Assembly (NCBI GenBank): GCA_937891085.1
Contig: CALAEY010000004.1
Span: 1 to 13,377 of the forward strand
Reading direction: 5' to 3'
Source: an uncultured Prevotellaceae bacterium
Lineage (GTDB): Bacteria > Bacteroidota > Bacteroidia > Bacteroidales > Bacteroidaceae
DNA length: 13,377 nucleotides
The notes below the pieces were generated by a model, which saw only the letters and a list, made by a program, of their open reading frames with translations, made no database searches and had not been told where the DNA came from. The translations under genes were made by a program, and so were the position numbers. The number at the start of each line of letters is the position of its first letter. Positions within the stretch are counted from its first letter, which is position 1. This document shows positions 5,843 to 13,377 of the stretch, one piece after another.

Positions 5843-8800
5843 TTAAGTGTATTGTTCAATTTCAGGTATTGCATCGGCATTGTCGACATCGGCAAACTTG
5901 ATCGGCTTCACCTTCTCCTGCAGGTACTGGAAGGCCACGAAGAGGGTAGGCACGATGAAGATTTGCAGAATCATACCAATCAGCATGCCGCCAATGGCCG
6001 AAGTTCCCAAGGTGCGGTTGCCATGGGCACCTACGCCAAAGGCGAACATCAGAGGGAGCAGACCTACAATCATGGCGAGTGACGTCATGAGGATAGGACG
6101 TAGACGCGCGGCAGCACCCAACACGGCGGCAGAGGTGAGGCTCATGCCCATCTTGCGGCGGTCGAGCGCGAACTCCACAATCAGGATGGCGTTCTTGGCC
6201 AGCAGACCCATCAGCATGATGAGGGCAATCTGCATGTAGATATCGTTACTCATAGAGCCCATGATCATGGAGAGCACCGAAGTGCTGCCAATGGCGCTCA
6301 TGATGTTGACGAAGATGAAGCTACCCATCAAGCCGAACGGTACGGAGAGAATCACGGCCAAAGGCAGAATGTAGCTCTCATACTGGGCACTCAGCAGCAG
6401 GTACACGAACACGAAGCAGAGCAGGAAGATCATGGCAGTGGTATTGCCGCTGGTCTCTGCCTCCTCACGGGCCATGCCGCCTAATTCGTAAGTAAAGCCG
6501 GTAGGCAGGGTATGCGACACTTCCTCGATGGCCTTCAGCACCTGACCAGAGGTGTAACCTGTGGCGGGTGATACCATTACGGTCATGGCGGTGAACATGT
6601 TGAAACGGTTGATTACGTCTGGACCGTAGACCTTGGTCACGGTCATGAACTGAGTGATAGGAGCCATCTCTGCACCATTCTTTATCTTGATGCTGTTCAG
6701 CGTCTCTAAGTTGCGTGTAGAATAAGGATCGCCCTGCACCACTACGCGGTACATACGACCGAAGCGGTTGAAGTTGGAAGCGTACATACCACCATAGTAG
6801 CCCTGCAGGGTGGTGAGAATGGTGCTTGGGCTGATTCCCGCACGCTTACAAGCCGCAGCGTCGATGTCTATCTGATACTGTGGGAAGCTGGGGTTGAACG
6901 TCGTGGTAGACGAGTTGACCTCCGGACGCTGTGATAGTGCAGCGTTATATTCGTTCACCACCTCGTAGAAACGATCCAGGGAGCCACCCGTTTTATCCTG
7001 CATATACATGGTGATATCGCTGGAGATGGAGTAGCCAGGAATCATAGGAGGCTGGAAGAACAGCACCTGTGCCTCCTTGATGATCTTCTGCGCACGCATG
7101 TAGAGCGTGATGAAGAGGATGTTGGAGTTCTGCATCAGGCTACGTTCGTCGAAGTCCTTCAGCTTGATGATGAATGAACCGTAGGAAGGTCCGCTACCAC
7201 CTGTGAAGCTAAAGCCAGACACCAAGGTGCGTGAGGCTACGGCAGGCTCGGCAGCCACCAAGCTGTCTACGCGCTGCATGATTTCGATGGCGCGCTCTTG
7301 CGACGTACCTGCAGGCAGGGTCACAGTACCCATCAGCGTACCTGTGTCTTCCTGCGGCACCATGCCCGTAGGCGTGATGGCCATGAGCACGATGAGAATC
7401 ACGACGCTGGCACCGGTAATAGCGAAGGAGAGAGCCTTATGATTGATGAAATAGAGCACGTGCTTCTTGTAGCTTTCCAGCAGGCTATCGTACTTGCGAT
7501 TGAACCAGCGGTGGAACTTCTCCACTCGTGAGGGCTCCTGCTCTTCCTCTTCATCTTTCTTATGTGGCTTCAGGAACACGGCGCAGAGGGCAGGACTCAG
7601 CGTCAAGGCGTTGACGGCAGAGAAACCGATGGCCACGGCCATGGTGAGACCGAACTGCTGGTAGAACGTACCAGCCGTGCCTCCCATGAAGCTCACAGGG
7701 ATGAACACAGACATCATCACCAAAGTGATGGAGACGATGGCACCGCCAAGTTCCTTCATGGCATCGATGGAAGCCAGGCGGGCATCGGTGTAGCCCTGGT
7801 CAAGCTTAGCGTGCACGCCCTCTACCACCACAATGGCATCATCGACCACAATGGCGATGGCCAGCACTAACGCCGACAAGGTGAGGAGGTTGATACTGAA
7901 GCCGATGAGCTTCAGGACGAAGAATGTACCAATCAGTGCCACAGGGATGGCGATGGCAGGAATCAGCGTAGAGCGGAAGTCCTGTAAGAAGATGTAAACC
8001 ACGAGGAACACCAGTACGAAGGCCTCTATCAAAGTCTTGATCACCTCGTAGATAGAGGCGTAGAGGAATTCGTTCACGCTCTGGGCAATGTCGATCTTGA
8101 GGCCTGAAGGCAGGTCGGCACTAATCTGATCGAGTGCCTCCTCGATGTTATTCACAGCATCGGTAGCATTGGAGCCTGGCAGCTGCATGGCTACGCAGGT
8201 CACACCCTTATGGCCGTTGATGCGGTTGAAGAACGAGTAGGTCTGACGACCCAGTTCCACATCGGCCACATCCTTGATGCGCAGCAACTCACCGTTTGGC
8301 AGTGACTTCAGCACGATGTCCTCGAACTCTTCGGGCTGCTGCAGACGACCTTTGTAGCGCAGGGTGTACTGGTAGCTCTGGTTGGCATTCACACCCAGCG
8401 AACCAGGGGCAGCCTCGATGTTCTGCTCGGCCAGGGCAGCGGTGATGTCGGTTGGCATCAGTCCGTACTGGGCCATCACATCGGGCTTCATCCATATACG
8501 CATGGAGTAGTCTACACCCATCACCATGGCTTCACCTACACCGTAGGTACGCTGAATCTCTGGGATGATGTTAATCTGGGCGTAGTTCTCTATAAATTCG
8601 GTAGAGTAGGTGTCGCTCTCATCGTAGAGGGAGAAGATGGCCAGCATGGAGCTTTGGCGCTTCATGGTGAAGATACCTACGCGTGTGACTTCGGCAGGCA
8701 TCAAGCCCTGTGCCATAGACACACGGTTCTGCACCTTCACGGCAGCCATATCTGGGTCGGTGCCCTGCTCAAAATATATCTGAATCTGCGCAGAACCCGA

Positions 8801-9055
8801 GTTGGATGCGCTGGAGTTCATATACATCATGTTCTCCACACCGTTGATCTGGTTTTCCAGAGGGGCTATCACGGAGTTCAACACCGTCTGGGCGTTGGCA
8901 CCTTGATAGGTGGTCATCACCATGATGGTAGGAGGCGCGATGTTAGGGTACTGCTCAATAGGAAGTGTTCCCAATCCGATGAAGCCAAGGATGACTATCA
9001 GGATGGAGATTACCGTAGAGAGTACCGGTCTGTTTATAAATCTATCTAAATTCAT
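5843..9055 (-). CDS. RND efflux pump, HAE1 (AcrB/MexB-like) inner-membrane transporter
   Basis: This 1070-residue proton-driven trimeric pump has the usual length and two-fold repeat layout. Helix 1 is at about 11-30, a periplasmic porter region follows, and helices 2-6 begin near 340. Then come a second porter region and C-terminal helices. The proton-relay pair Asp405-Asp406 in IAIVVDDAIVVVEG corresponds to AcrB Asp407/Asp408. Lys954 in LLAKNAILIVEFA and Arg984/Arg986 in RLRPILMTS match the conserved helix 10 and 11 residues. FINRPVLSTVISILIVILG and GTLPIEQYPNIAPP at the N-terminus are classic for the family. Drugs, bile acids or other amphiphiles are the usual substrates of this family, but the specific substrate cannot be predicted. 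It lies between its adaptor (37-base gap) and outer-membrane factor (9-base gap). No frameshift was seen. Confidence 0.96.
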   Translation of the reverse strand: MNLDRFINRPVLSTVISILIVILGFIGLGTLPIEQYPNIAPPTIMVMTTYQGANAQTVLNSVIAPLENQINGVENMMYMNSSASNSGSAQIQIYFEQGTDPDMAAVKVQNRVSMAQGLMPAEVTRVGIFTMKRQSSMLAIFSLYDESDTYSTEFIENYAQINIIPEIQRTYGVGEAMVMGVDYSMRIWMKPDVMAQYGLMPTDITAALAEQNIEAAPGSLGVNANQSYQYTLRYKGRLQQPEEFEDIVLKSLPNGELLRIKDVADVELGRQTYSFFNRINGHKGVTCVAMQLPGSNATDAVNNIEEALDQISADLPSGLKIDIAQSVNEFLYASIYEVIKTLIEAFVLVFLVVYIFLQDFRSTLIPAIAIPVALIGTFFVLKLIGFSINLLTLSALVLAIAIVVDDAIVVVEGVHAKLDQGYTDARLASIDAMKELGGAIVSITLVMMSVFIPVSFMGGTAGTFYQQFGLTMAVAIGFSAVNALTLSPALCAVFLKPHKKDEEEEQEPSRVEKFHRWFNRKYDSLLESYKKHVLYFINHKALSFAITGASVVILIVLMAITPTGMVPQEDTGTLMGTVTLPAGTSQERAIEIMQRVDSLVAAEPAVASRTLVSGFSFTGGSGPSYGSFIIKLKDFDERSLMQNSNILFITLYMRAQKIIKEAQVLFFQPPMIPGYSISSDITMYMQDKTGGSLDRFYEVVNEYNAALSQRPEVNSSTTTFNPSFPQYQIDIDAAACKRAGISPSTILTTLQGYYGGMYASNFNRFGRMYRVVVQGDPYSTRNLETLNSIKIKNGAEMAPITQFMTVTKVYGPDVINRFNMFTAMTVMVSPATGYTSGQVLKAIEEVSHTLPTGFTYELGGMAREEAETSGNTTAMIFLLCFVFVYLLLSAQYESYILPLAVILSVPFGLMGSFIFVNIMSAIGSTSVLSMIMGSMSNDIYMQIALIMLMGLLAKNAILIVEFALDRRKMGMSLTSAAVLGAAARLRPILMTSLAMIVGLLPLMFAFGVGAHGNRTLGTSAIGGMLIGMILQIFIVPTLFVAFQYLQEKVKPIKFADVDNADAIPEIEQYT

Positions 9056-9092
9056 AGTCTTTCAATTAACGTGTTGAAAATGCCTTCTTCCA

Positions 9093-10268
9093 TTATTGGA
9101 AGGCGGTGGTCATATTGCCATCCTTCTGGTCTTGCAGGTTCTGCTGATAGATGTTCTCCTTCTCCTGCTCAGTGATTGGGGTGATGGCATCACCCGATCT
9201 CAGGTTCTGCACGTTCTCTATGCACAGACGGTCGCCGGCATTCAGACCTGCCAGCACGATGTAGTTCTTACCATCGTCTACATTGTGTACGGTGATTTCG
9301 GTGCTCTTCACCGTATTGTCGGGCTGTACCACGAAGACAAACTTCTTATCCTGAATCTCAGTGGTGATGTTCTGTGGGATGATGAAGATATTGCTCAGTG
9401 GGTTAGGGAACACCACGTTGGCCGTTCCACCGCTGCGGAGCAACTTACCAGGATTAGGGAAGAGAGCACGCAGGCTCACGCTACCCGTGGCGGCATCTAT
9501 CACACCGCTAATGGTCTCTACCCGTCCGCTCTCGGCATACATGCTGCCATCGATTAGCTGAAGCTGGATAGGAGGCATATTGTCGATGACTTCTTTCAGG
9601 GAACTGCCACCCTTAGTGAGGTTCAGCAGTTCACGCTCAGTGAGTGAGAAGTAGGCATACATATTGGTATTGTCGCTCACGGTGGTGAGAGGCTGTGCGC
9701 TCGAAGGGCTCACCAGGGCGCCCAGACGGTAGGGGATTGTGCCTACCACGCCGTCGCTTGGAGAAGTGACGGTGGTGTAAGACAGGTTCTTCTGGGCATT
9801 GGTCAGGGCAGCCTGTGCCTGTGCCAAGGCAGCCTTGGCCTGAGCCAACTGGTTGGCACTCATGGAGAGGTCATAGTCGCTTATGATTTGTTTCTGGTTC
9901 AGGCGCACCTTGTTGTCATAGGTCAGCTGAGCATTCTCCAAAGCAGCCTTAGCCGTCTCTACGGCAGCACTGGCCTGGTTGACTGCAGCCTGATACTGCA
10001 CCTGGTCGATGGTGAAGAGCACCTGTCCGCGGCGTACCACAGCACCCTCGTCCACATGTAAGCGAGTGATGAAGCCGCTTACCATAGGGCGGATGTCAAT
10101 GTCCTGCTTACCCTTGATAGTGGCTGGATAACTGTTTGTAAGATTAGCACTCGTAGGTTGTACGGTGATTGTTGCAATCTGAGGAGCATTTCCTCCTCCC
10201 ATTTGGCCACTGCCCCCGCAACTTGCCAGGGCTACACATGAGGCCAAAATCAGTAATTTACTTTTCAT
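9093..10268 (-). CDS. RND efflux periplasmic adaptor lipoprotein (AcrA/MexA-like)
   Basis: This 391-residue membrane-fusion protein links the pump to the outer-membrane channel. MKSKLLILASCVALASC gives a lipoprotein signal with Cys17 as the anchor. The order is typical: first lipoyl half with IKGKQDIDIRPMVSGFITRL and VDEGAVVRRGQVLFTID (about 50-88), an Ala/Gln-rich alpha-hairpin (about 94-162), second lipoyl half NLSYTTVTSPSDGVVG (about 161-176), then beta-barrel and membrane-proximal domains. The reading frame is open upstream to 10565. The start at 10268 is chosen because the extension has no signal peptide, crosses the divergent promoter area, and would cover the -7 box at 10328-10321. It is the first gene of the four-gene leftward operon. 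No local regulator gene is present. Confidence 0.94.
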   Translation of the reverse strand: MKSKLLILASCVALASCGGSGQMGGGNAPQIATITVQPTSANLTNSYPATIKGKQDIDIRPMVSGFITRLHVDEGAVVRRGQVLFTIDQVQYQAAVNQASAAVETAKAALENAQLTYDNKVRLNQKQIISDYDLSMSANQLAQAKAALAQAQAALTNAQKNLSYTTVTSPSDGVVGTIPYRLGALVSPSSAQPLTTVSDNTNMYAYFSLTERELLNLTKGGSSLKEVIDNMPPIQLQLIDGSMYAESGRVETISGVIDAATGSVSLRALFPNPGKLLRSGGTANVVFPNPLSNIFIIPQNITTEIQDKKFVFVVQPDNTVKSTEITVHNVDDGKNYIVLAGLNAGDRLCIENVQNLRSGDAITPITEQEKENIYQQNLQDQKDGNMTTAFQ

Positions 10269-10320
10269 AAGAATTCTTATTATAAACTTTTTGTTGTTTT
10301 CAAGTTTTATTATTAGTGCG

Positions 10321-10328
10321 CAAAGATA
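10321..10328 (-). promoter_or_regulatory. -7 box of the efflux operon
   Basis: The minus strand reads TATCTTTG, a full match to TAnnTTTG. The predicted start is near 10315, giving a leader of about 47 bases before the adaptor ATG. No TTTG is visible at -33, which fits a promoter that may depend on an activator. Confidence 0.55.
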
Positions 10329-10369
10329 CGCAAAAACACTGAAATATCTGTTACTTACGACCTTTTTTA

Positions 10370-10412
10370 ACAATGTTTCAGATATGATTGTTCTAATTGT
10401 TTCATGCATTGT
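10370..10412. promoter_or_regulatory. possible operator in the divergent promoter region
   Basis: ACAATG (10370-10375) and CATTGT (10407-10412) form an inverted repeat. Between them ATTGTT occurs at 10387-10392 and 10396-10401, making four related half-sites. An overlapping inverted pair ATATCTG (10344-10350) and CAGATAT (10379-10385) is also present. The cluster lies roughly 45-85 bases upstream of the efflux -7 box, a sensible place for regulator binding. No regulator is identified. Confidence 0.35.
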
Positions 10413-10505
10413 CCTAAAACTGCTTAAAAAAGCCCTGAAACCAAAGAAAAGCTCTCCAAAGGTGTTAAAAATTCTTTGAAAATAGGGATATTGAATCAGA
10501 ACCCG

Positions 10506-10524
10506 TATCTTTGCACTACTTTTG
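10506..10524 (+). promoter_or_regulatory. promoter region of the Ig-like lipoprotein gene
   Basis: Two full TAnnTTTG matches lie close together: TATCTTTG (10506-10513) and TACTTTTG (10517-10524). A TTG at 10491-10493 is 23 bases before the second box. The first box leaves a leader of about 15 bases before the ATG at 10534, and the second almost none, so the first is more likely used. Confidence 0.5.
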
Positions 10525-10533
10525 CATCGAAAA

Positions 10534-12519
10534 ATGAACGGAAAGTTGAACATACATCTTCGCAAGGCACTGCCCTACGTGTGCGGTGCTGCCTTGCTTT
10601 ACTCTTGCGCCAGCGTGGGCAGGCTTGAGGGCGGTGAGGAGGATTTCGACCCACCCGTGATGGTGGAGTCCTCACCAAGGCTGGGGTCTGTGAATCAGAA
10701 AAATACCAAGCGCTTCACCATAGAGTTTGATGAGTATATCAAGCTCGATAAACCGGGTGAGAAGATTGTCTTTTCTCCTCCACAGAGCAAGGCACCAGAG
10801 ATTAAGGCCAATGGCAAGAAGGTGGTAGTGAACATGCAGGATACCCTGCAACCGAACACAACCTATACCATCGACTTTGCAGATGCGATACAAGATAATA
10901 ATGAAGGTAACCCCCTTACACAGTTTACCTATACATTCTCTACAGGCGACCAGCTGGATACACTCGCCGTGGCAGGCACGGTGCTAAACGCTTCTAACTT
11001 GGAGCCCATCAAGGGTGCTGTGGTGGGTCTCTATGCCGACCTCAGTGACACGGTGTTCCAAACCAAGCCTTTCGAGCGCATGGGGCGCAGCGACAGCCGT
11101 GGCTACTTCTCCATTCGAGGCATAGCACCGGGTAAGTACCATGTCTTCGCCCTGCAAGATACCGATCAGGACTATAAGTTCTCCCTGCCAACGGAGGAAT
11201 TGGCTTATAGCGACTCACTCATCATCCCGACATCAGAGCCTCGTATGCGCCAAGATACGGTGTGGATAGACTCACTGACGGTAGATACCATCGTGCCTGT
11301 GAGCTATACTTACTATATGCCCGACAATATCATCCTGCGAAACTTCAAGCAGCTGCGTCCTAACCGCCGCTTGGCCGGATTTACCCGCGAGGAGTCACAT
11401 AAGTTCAAGCTCAACTTCACCGCTCCTTCCGACAGTATGCCGGTGATTAAAGGACTGAACTTCAATGCGGAGGATGCCTTTGTGGTGGAGCTGAACAACG
11501 GAGTGCGCGATACGCTGACTTACTGGCTGAAGGATTCTACGCTGATACGCATGGATACGCTGCGAATGAGTGTGTCTTACCTCTTTACAGATTCCCTCTA
11601 TCAGCTGCAGCCTCGCACGGATACGCTGCGTGTGCTCTATAGGCAGAAACCGCCCACGGAGCAAGAGCGCAAGGCTGCCGAGCAGGCGAAGAAAGAGGAG
11701 GAGCGCCGCCTGAAACATGGCGATACATTGGAGGTGAAGAAGCCGGAGATAAAGCCGCTGCCAATGGAGGTGTATGCCCCAGGACAATTGGATATCTACG
11801 ACTATCTGTCGCTCACCATGCAGGAACCGGTACTGCGTTTAGACACGGCAGCTATCCATCTGGAGCAGATGCAGGCAGACTCTACGTTTGCAGCTATCCC
11901 CTTTGAGCTTCAGCAGGATTCTACCGACCTGAAAGTGTATAATGTCTATGCCGATTGGGAGGTAAATGGTAACTATAAGTTGAGGGTGGACTCAGCTGCT
12001 GTGACGGGTCTTTATGGCTTGACGACCAACAAGACGGAAAACAACTTCAAGATAAAACCGCTGGAGGAGTATGGACAGATATTCTATACTATCACGGGCG
12101 TTGATACCACGGCTTTCGTAGAACTGCTGGATGAGCGCGACAATGTGGTACGCACGGTGGATTTGATAGACGGACATGCCGACTTCTACTACCTGAATCC
12201 AGCTAAGTATGGTGCACGTCTGGTGGTGGATACCAACGGCAATGGGCGCTGGGATACAGGCGAGTATGAGCAGAAATTGGCTCCTGAGATGGTGTATTAC
12301 TACCACCAGTTGCTGGAATTGAAGGCCAACTTCGACATCTATCAGAACTGGGATGTACATGCGCTTCCGCTCGACAAGCAGAAACCTGATGAACTGAAGA
12401 AACAGAAACCAGATACAAGTAGCAATAGGAGGAACAGTAGAAATGCGTCAAATCAGAACAACCGTAATAGCAGCACAAGCTCGGGCATGCGCAACCAGCG
12501 TAGCAGCATGGGCTTCTAA
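10534..12519 (+). CDS. lipoprotein with N-terminal bacterial Ig-like domain
   Basis: This 661-residue protein has a lipoprotein signal ending at LLYSC (Cys25), placing it in the envelope. The ATG at 10534 is chosen over an in-frame TTG at 10522 because the latter lies in the promoter boxes. Residues about 38-127 resemble a Big_5-type Ig-like domain (DPPVMVESSPRLG, FDEYIKL, PNTTYTIDFADAIQDNNEGN, TYTFSTG). Residues about 133-205 resemble a carboxypeptidase-regulatory/CnaB-like beta-sandwich (VAGTVLNASNLEPIKGAVVGLY, SDSRGYFSIRGIAPGKYHVFAL). A DTNGNGRWDTGEY stretch near the C-terminus looks like a calcium-binding loop. A charged segment rich in Glu/Lys lies mid-protein, and the tail is Ser/Asn/Arg-rich and probably disordered. 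The function is unknown. It is followed directly by a DUF3108 gene, and the two are probably co-transcribed. Confidence 0.82.
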   Translation: MNGKLNIHLRKALPYVCGAALLYSCASVGRLEGGEEDFDPPVMVESSPRLGSVNQKNTKRFTIEFDEYIKLDKPGEKIVFSPPQSKAPEIKANGKKVVVNMQDTLQPNTTYTIDFADAIQDNNEGNPLTQFTYTFSTGDQLDTLAVAGTVLNASNLEPIKGAVVGLYADLSDTVFQTKPFERMGRSDSRGYFSIRGIAPGKYHVFALQDTDQDYKFSLPTEELAYSDSLIIPTSEPRMRQDTVWIDSLTVDTIVPVSYTYYMPDNIILRNFKQLRPNRRLAGFTREESHKFKLNFTAPSDSMPVIKGLNFNAEDAFVVELNNGVRDTLTYWLKDSTLIRMDTLRMSVSYLFTDSLYQLQPRTDTLRVLYRQKPPTEQERKAAEQAKKEEERRLKHGDTLEVKKPEIKPLPMEVYAPGQLDIYDYLSLTMQEPVLRLDTAAIHLEQMQADSTFAAIPFELQQDSTDLKVYNVYADWEVNGNYKLRVDSAAVTGLYGLTTNKTENNFKIKPLEEYGQIFYTITGVDTTAFVELLDERDNVVRTVDLIDGHADFYYLNPAKYGARLVVDTNGNGRWDTGEYEQKLAPEMVYYYHQLLELKANFDIYQNWDVHALPLDKQKPDELKKQKPDTSSNRRNSRNASNQNNRNSSTSSGMRNQRSSMGF

Positions 12520-12520
12520 G

Positions 12521-13324
12521 GTGCGCCTGCTCACTCTCATGGCACTCTGTCTGCTCACCACGGGCAGTGCATGGGCACAGTGTGGGGTGGAGAATACCGC
12601 TTTTCAGGCTGGTGAAAGCATCAGCTATGAGCTATATTTCAATTGGGGTATACTGGCCAAGAAGGTGGGAACTGCCAGTTTCCGCGTCAGCAGTACGACC
12701 TATAATAGTAAGCCTGCTTTCCGCATGGAGTTGCTGGCGAATACCAACAAGACGGCCGATTCTTTCTTCAAGATGCGCGACACGCTGACGAGCATTGTCA
12801 GTCAGCGTTTGGAGCCGCTCTACTATCGCAAAGGGGCTGAGGAGGAATCACGCTACACGGTGGAGGAAGCGCGCTACAGCTACAATGCCGGTACGGCCAA
12901 CGTGAAGCAAAGCCGCTACAAGCGTGACAGTGGTACCATCTACAGCGAGAAAACCGACAGTCGCTGCATCTTCGACATGGTGAGCATCATGGGGTGGGCA
13001 CGCTCCTTGAAGACCGACAATCTGAAGGCAGGCCAGCGCTTTGATTTCCCTCTGGCCAGTGGTAAGCAGGTAGAAGAGGGTACCTTAATCTTTAAGGGTA
13101 ACAAGAACCTTGATGCCAAAGACGGGCATACCTACCGCGCATTAGTCTATACTTACATCACCCATCGTGATGGCAAGGATTCTGAGATCATCACCTTCTA
13201 TGTGTCGGATGATCCTAACCATCTGCCGTTGCGTCTGGATTTGAGCCTGAAGTTCGGTACTGCCAGAGTGCAGTTCAAGAGTGTCAGCGGCAATCGCTAT
13301 CCACTCACTTCCATGATAAAATAA
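12521..13324 (+). CDS. secreted DUF3108-domain protein
   Basis: This 267-residue exported protein has a signal peptide ending SAWA|Q, followed by the DUF3108 pattern FQAGESISYELYFNWGILAKKVGTA, DTLTSIVSQRLEPLYYRK, RCIFDMVSIMGWARSL and EIITFYVSDDPNHLPLRLD. The function of the domain is not established; its members are envelope-associated beta-rich proteins. The start is uncertain. The GTG at 12521 gives a compact signal peptide and begins one base after the upstream stop. The frame is open back to an ATG at 12443, which has AGGAGG ten bases before it but would overlap the upstream gene by 77 bases and add 26 residues. An ATG at 12539 would leave too short a signal. Its stop at 13322-13324 directly abuts the right copy of the 23-base repeat. 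Confidence 0.82.
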   Translation: MRLLTLMALCLLTTGSAWAQCGVENTAFQAGESISYELYFNWGILAKKVGTASFRVSSTTYNSKPAFRMELLANTNKTADSFFKMRDTLTSIVSQRLEPLYYRKGAEEESRYTVEEARYSYNAGTANVKQSRYKRDSGTIYSEKTDSRCIFDMVSIMGWARSLKTDNLKAGQRFDFPLASGKQVEEGTLIFKGNKNLDAKDGHTYRALVYTYITHRDGKDSEIITFYVSDDPNHLPLRLDLSLKFGTARVQFKSVSGNRYPLTSMIK

Positions 13325-13347
13325 AATGATTATCCGCAATTAGCCGA
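13325..13347 (+). repeat. 23-base inverted repeat, right copy
   Basis: AATGATTATCCGCAA, TT, AGCCGA begins at the base after the DUF3108 stop codon. It matches the minus-strand copy at 28-50 at 21 of 23 bases. It overlaps an imperfect hairpin downstream (CCAA 13348-13351 region pairing with TTGG, flanked by AGC and GCT). There is no T-run, so a simple terminator is not well supported. Confidence 0.7.
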
Positions 13348-13377
13348 CCAAAAATTGGGCTGAATCCTATGAAATGC

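Noticed and set aside
10269..10565. N-terminal extension of the adaptor open frame
   Set aside because: It would cover the promoter area and overlap the divergent gene start. The lipoprotein signal begins at 10268.

Overview
The window looks like a chromosomal segment from a Bacteroidales bacterium, most like Prevotella/Segatella. The signs are TAnnTTTG-type -7 promoter boxes upstream of most transcription units, few Shine-Dalgarno sequences, several Cys-anchored lipoproteins, an RND efflux operon ending in a NodT-type outer-membrane lipoprotein, a DUF3108 protein, and remnants that read like the ORF6N-domain family of Bacteroidetes. The assignment rests on style and families, not on a marker gene.

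Left region (1-2540), visibly AT-richer than the rest: a leftward restriction-modification-type island. A protein with a C-terminal EVE/PUA-like domain and an unrecognised N-terminal half is followed by a Vsr-type mismatch endonuclease and a C5-cytosine DNA methyltransferase. The methyltransferase stops after motif VIII, so its target-recognition domain and motifs IX and X are missing. Its stop codon lies exactly at the edge of a 23-base repeat (28-50). An inverted copy of that repeat (21 of 23 bases) directly follows the stop codon of the last gene (13325-13347).

Middle region: a 475-base gap (2502-2976) holds two long near-perfect palindromes, a short ORF6N-like coding remnant on the minus strand, and three 10-base tandem repeats in front of an HD-domain hydrolase gene (2977-3576, plus strand). 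Converging on this gene is a leftward operon starting near 10320: periplasmic adaptor lipoprotein, HAE1-type RND pump, outer-membrane factor lipoprotein, and a divergent LpxA-family acyltransferase. The gaps between these genes are 37, 9 and 29 bases. The first three genes encode a complete tripartite efflux system. The LpxA-like protein keeps the catalytic histidine but lacks several other substrate-site residues of E. coli LpxA.

Right region: from a divergent promoter area (10269-10533) two rightward genes run with almost no gap. They encode a large lipoprotein with an N-terminal Ig-like domain and a secreted DUF3108 protein. Both are probably cell-envelope proteins of unknown role.

No rRNA, tRNA, CRISPR array, integrase or transposase gene was seen.
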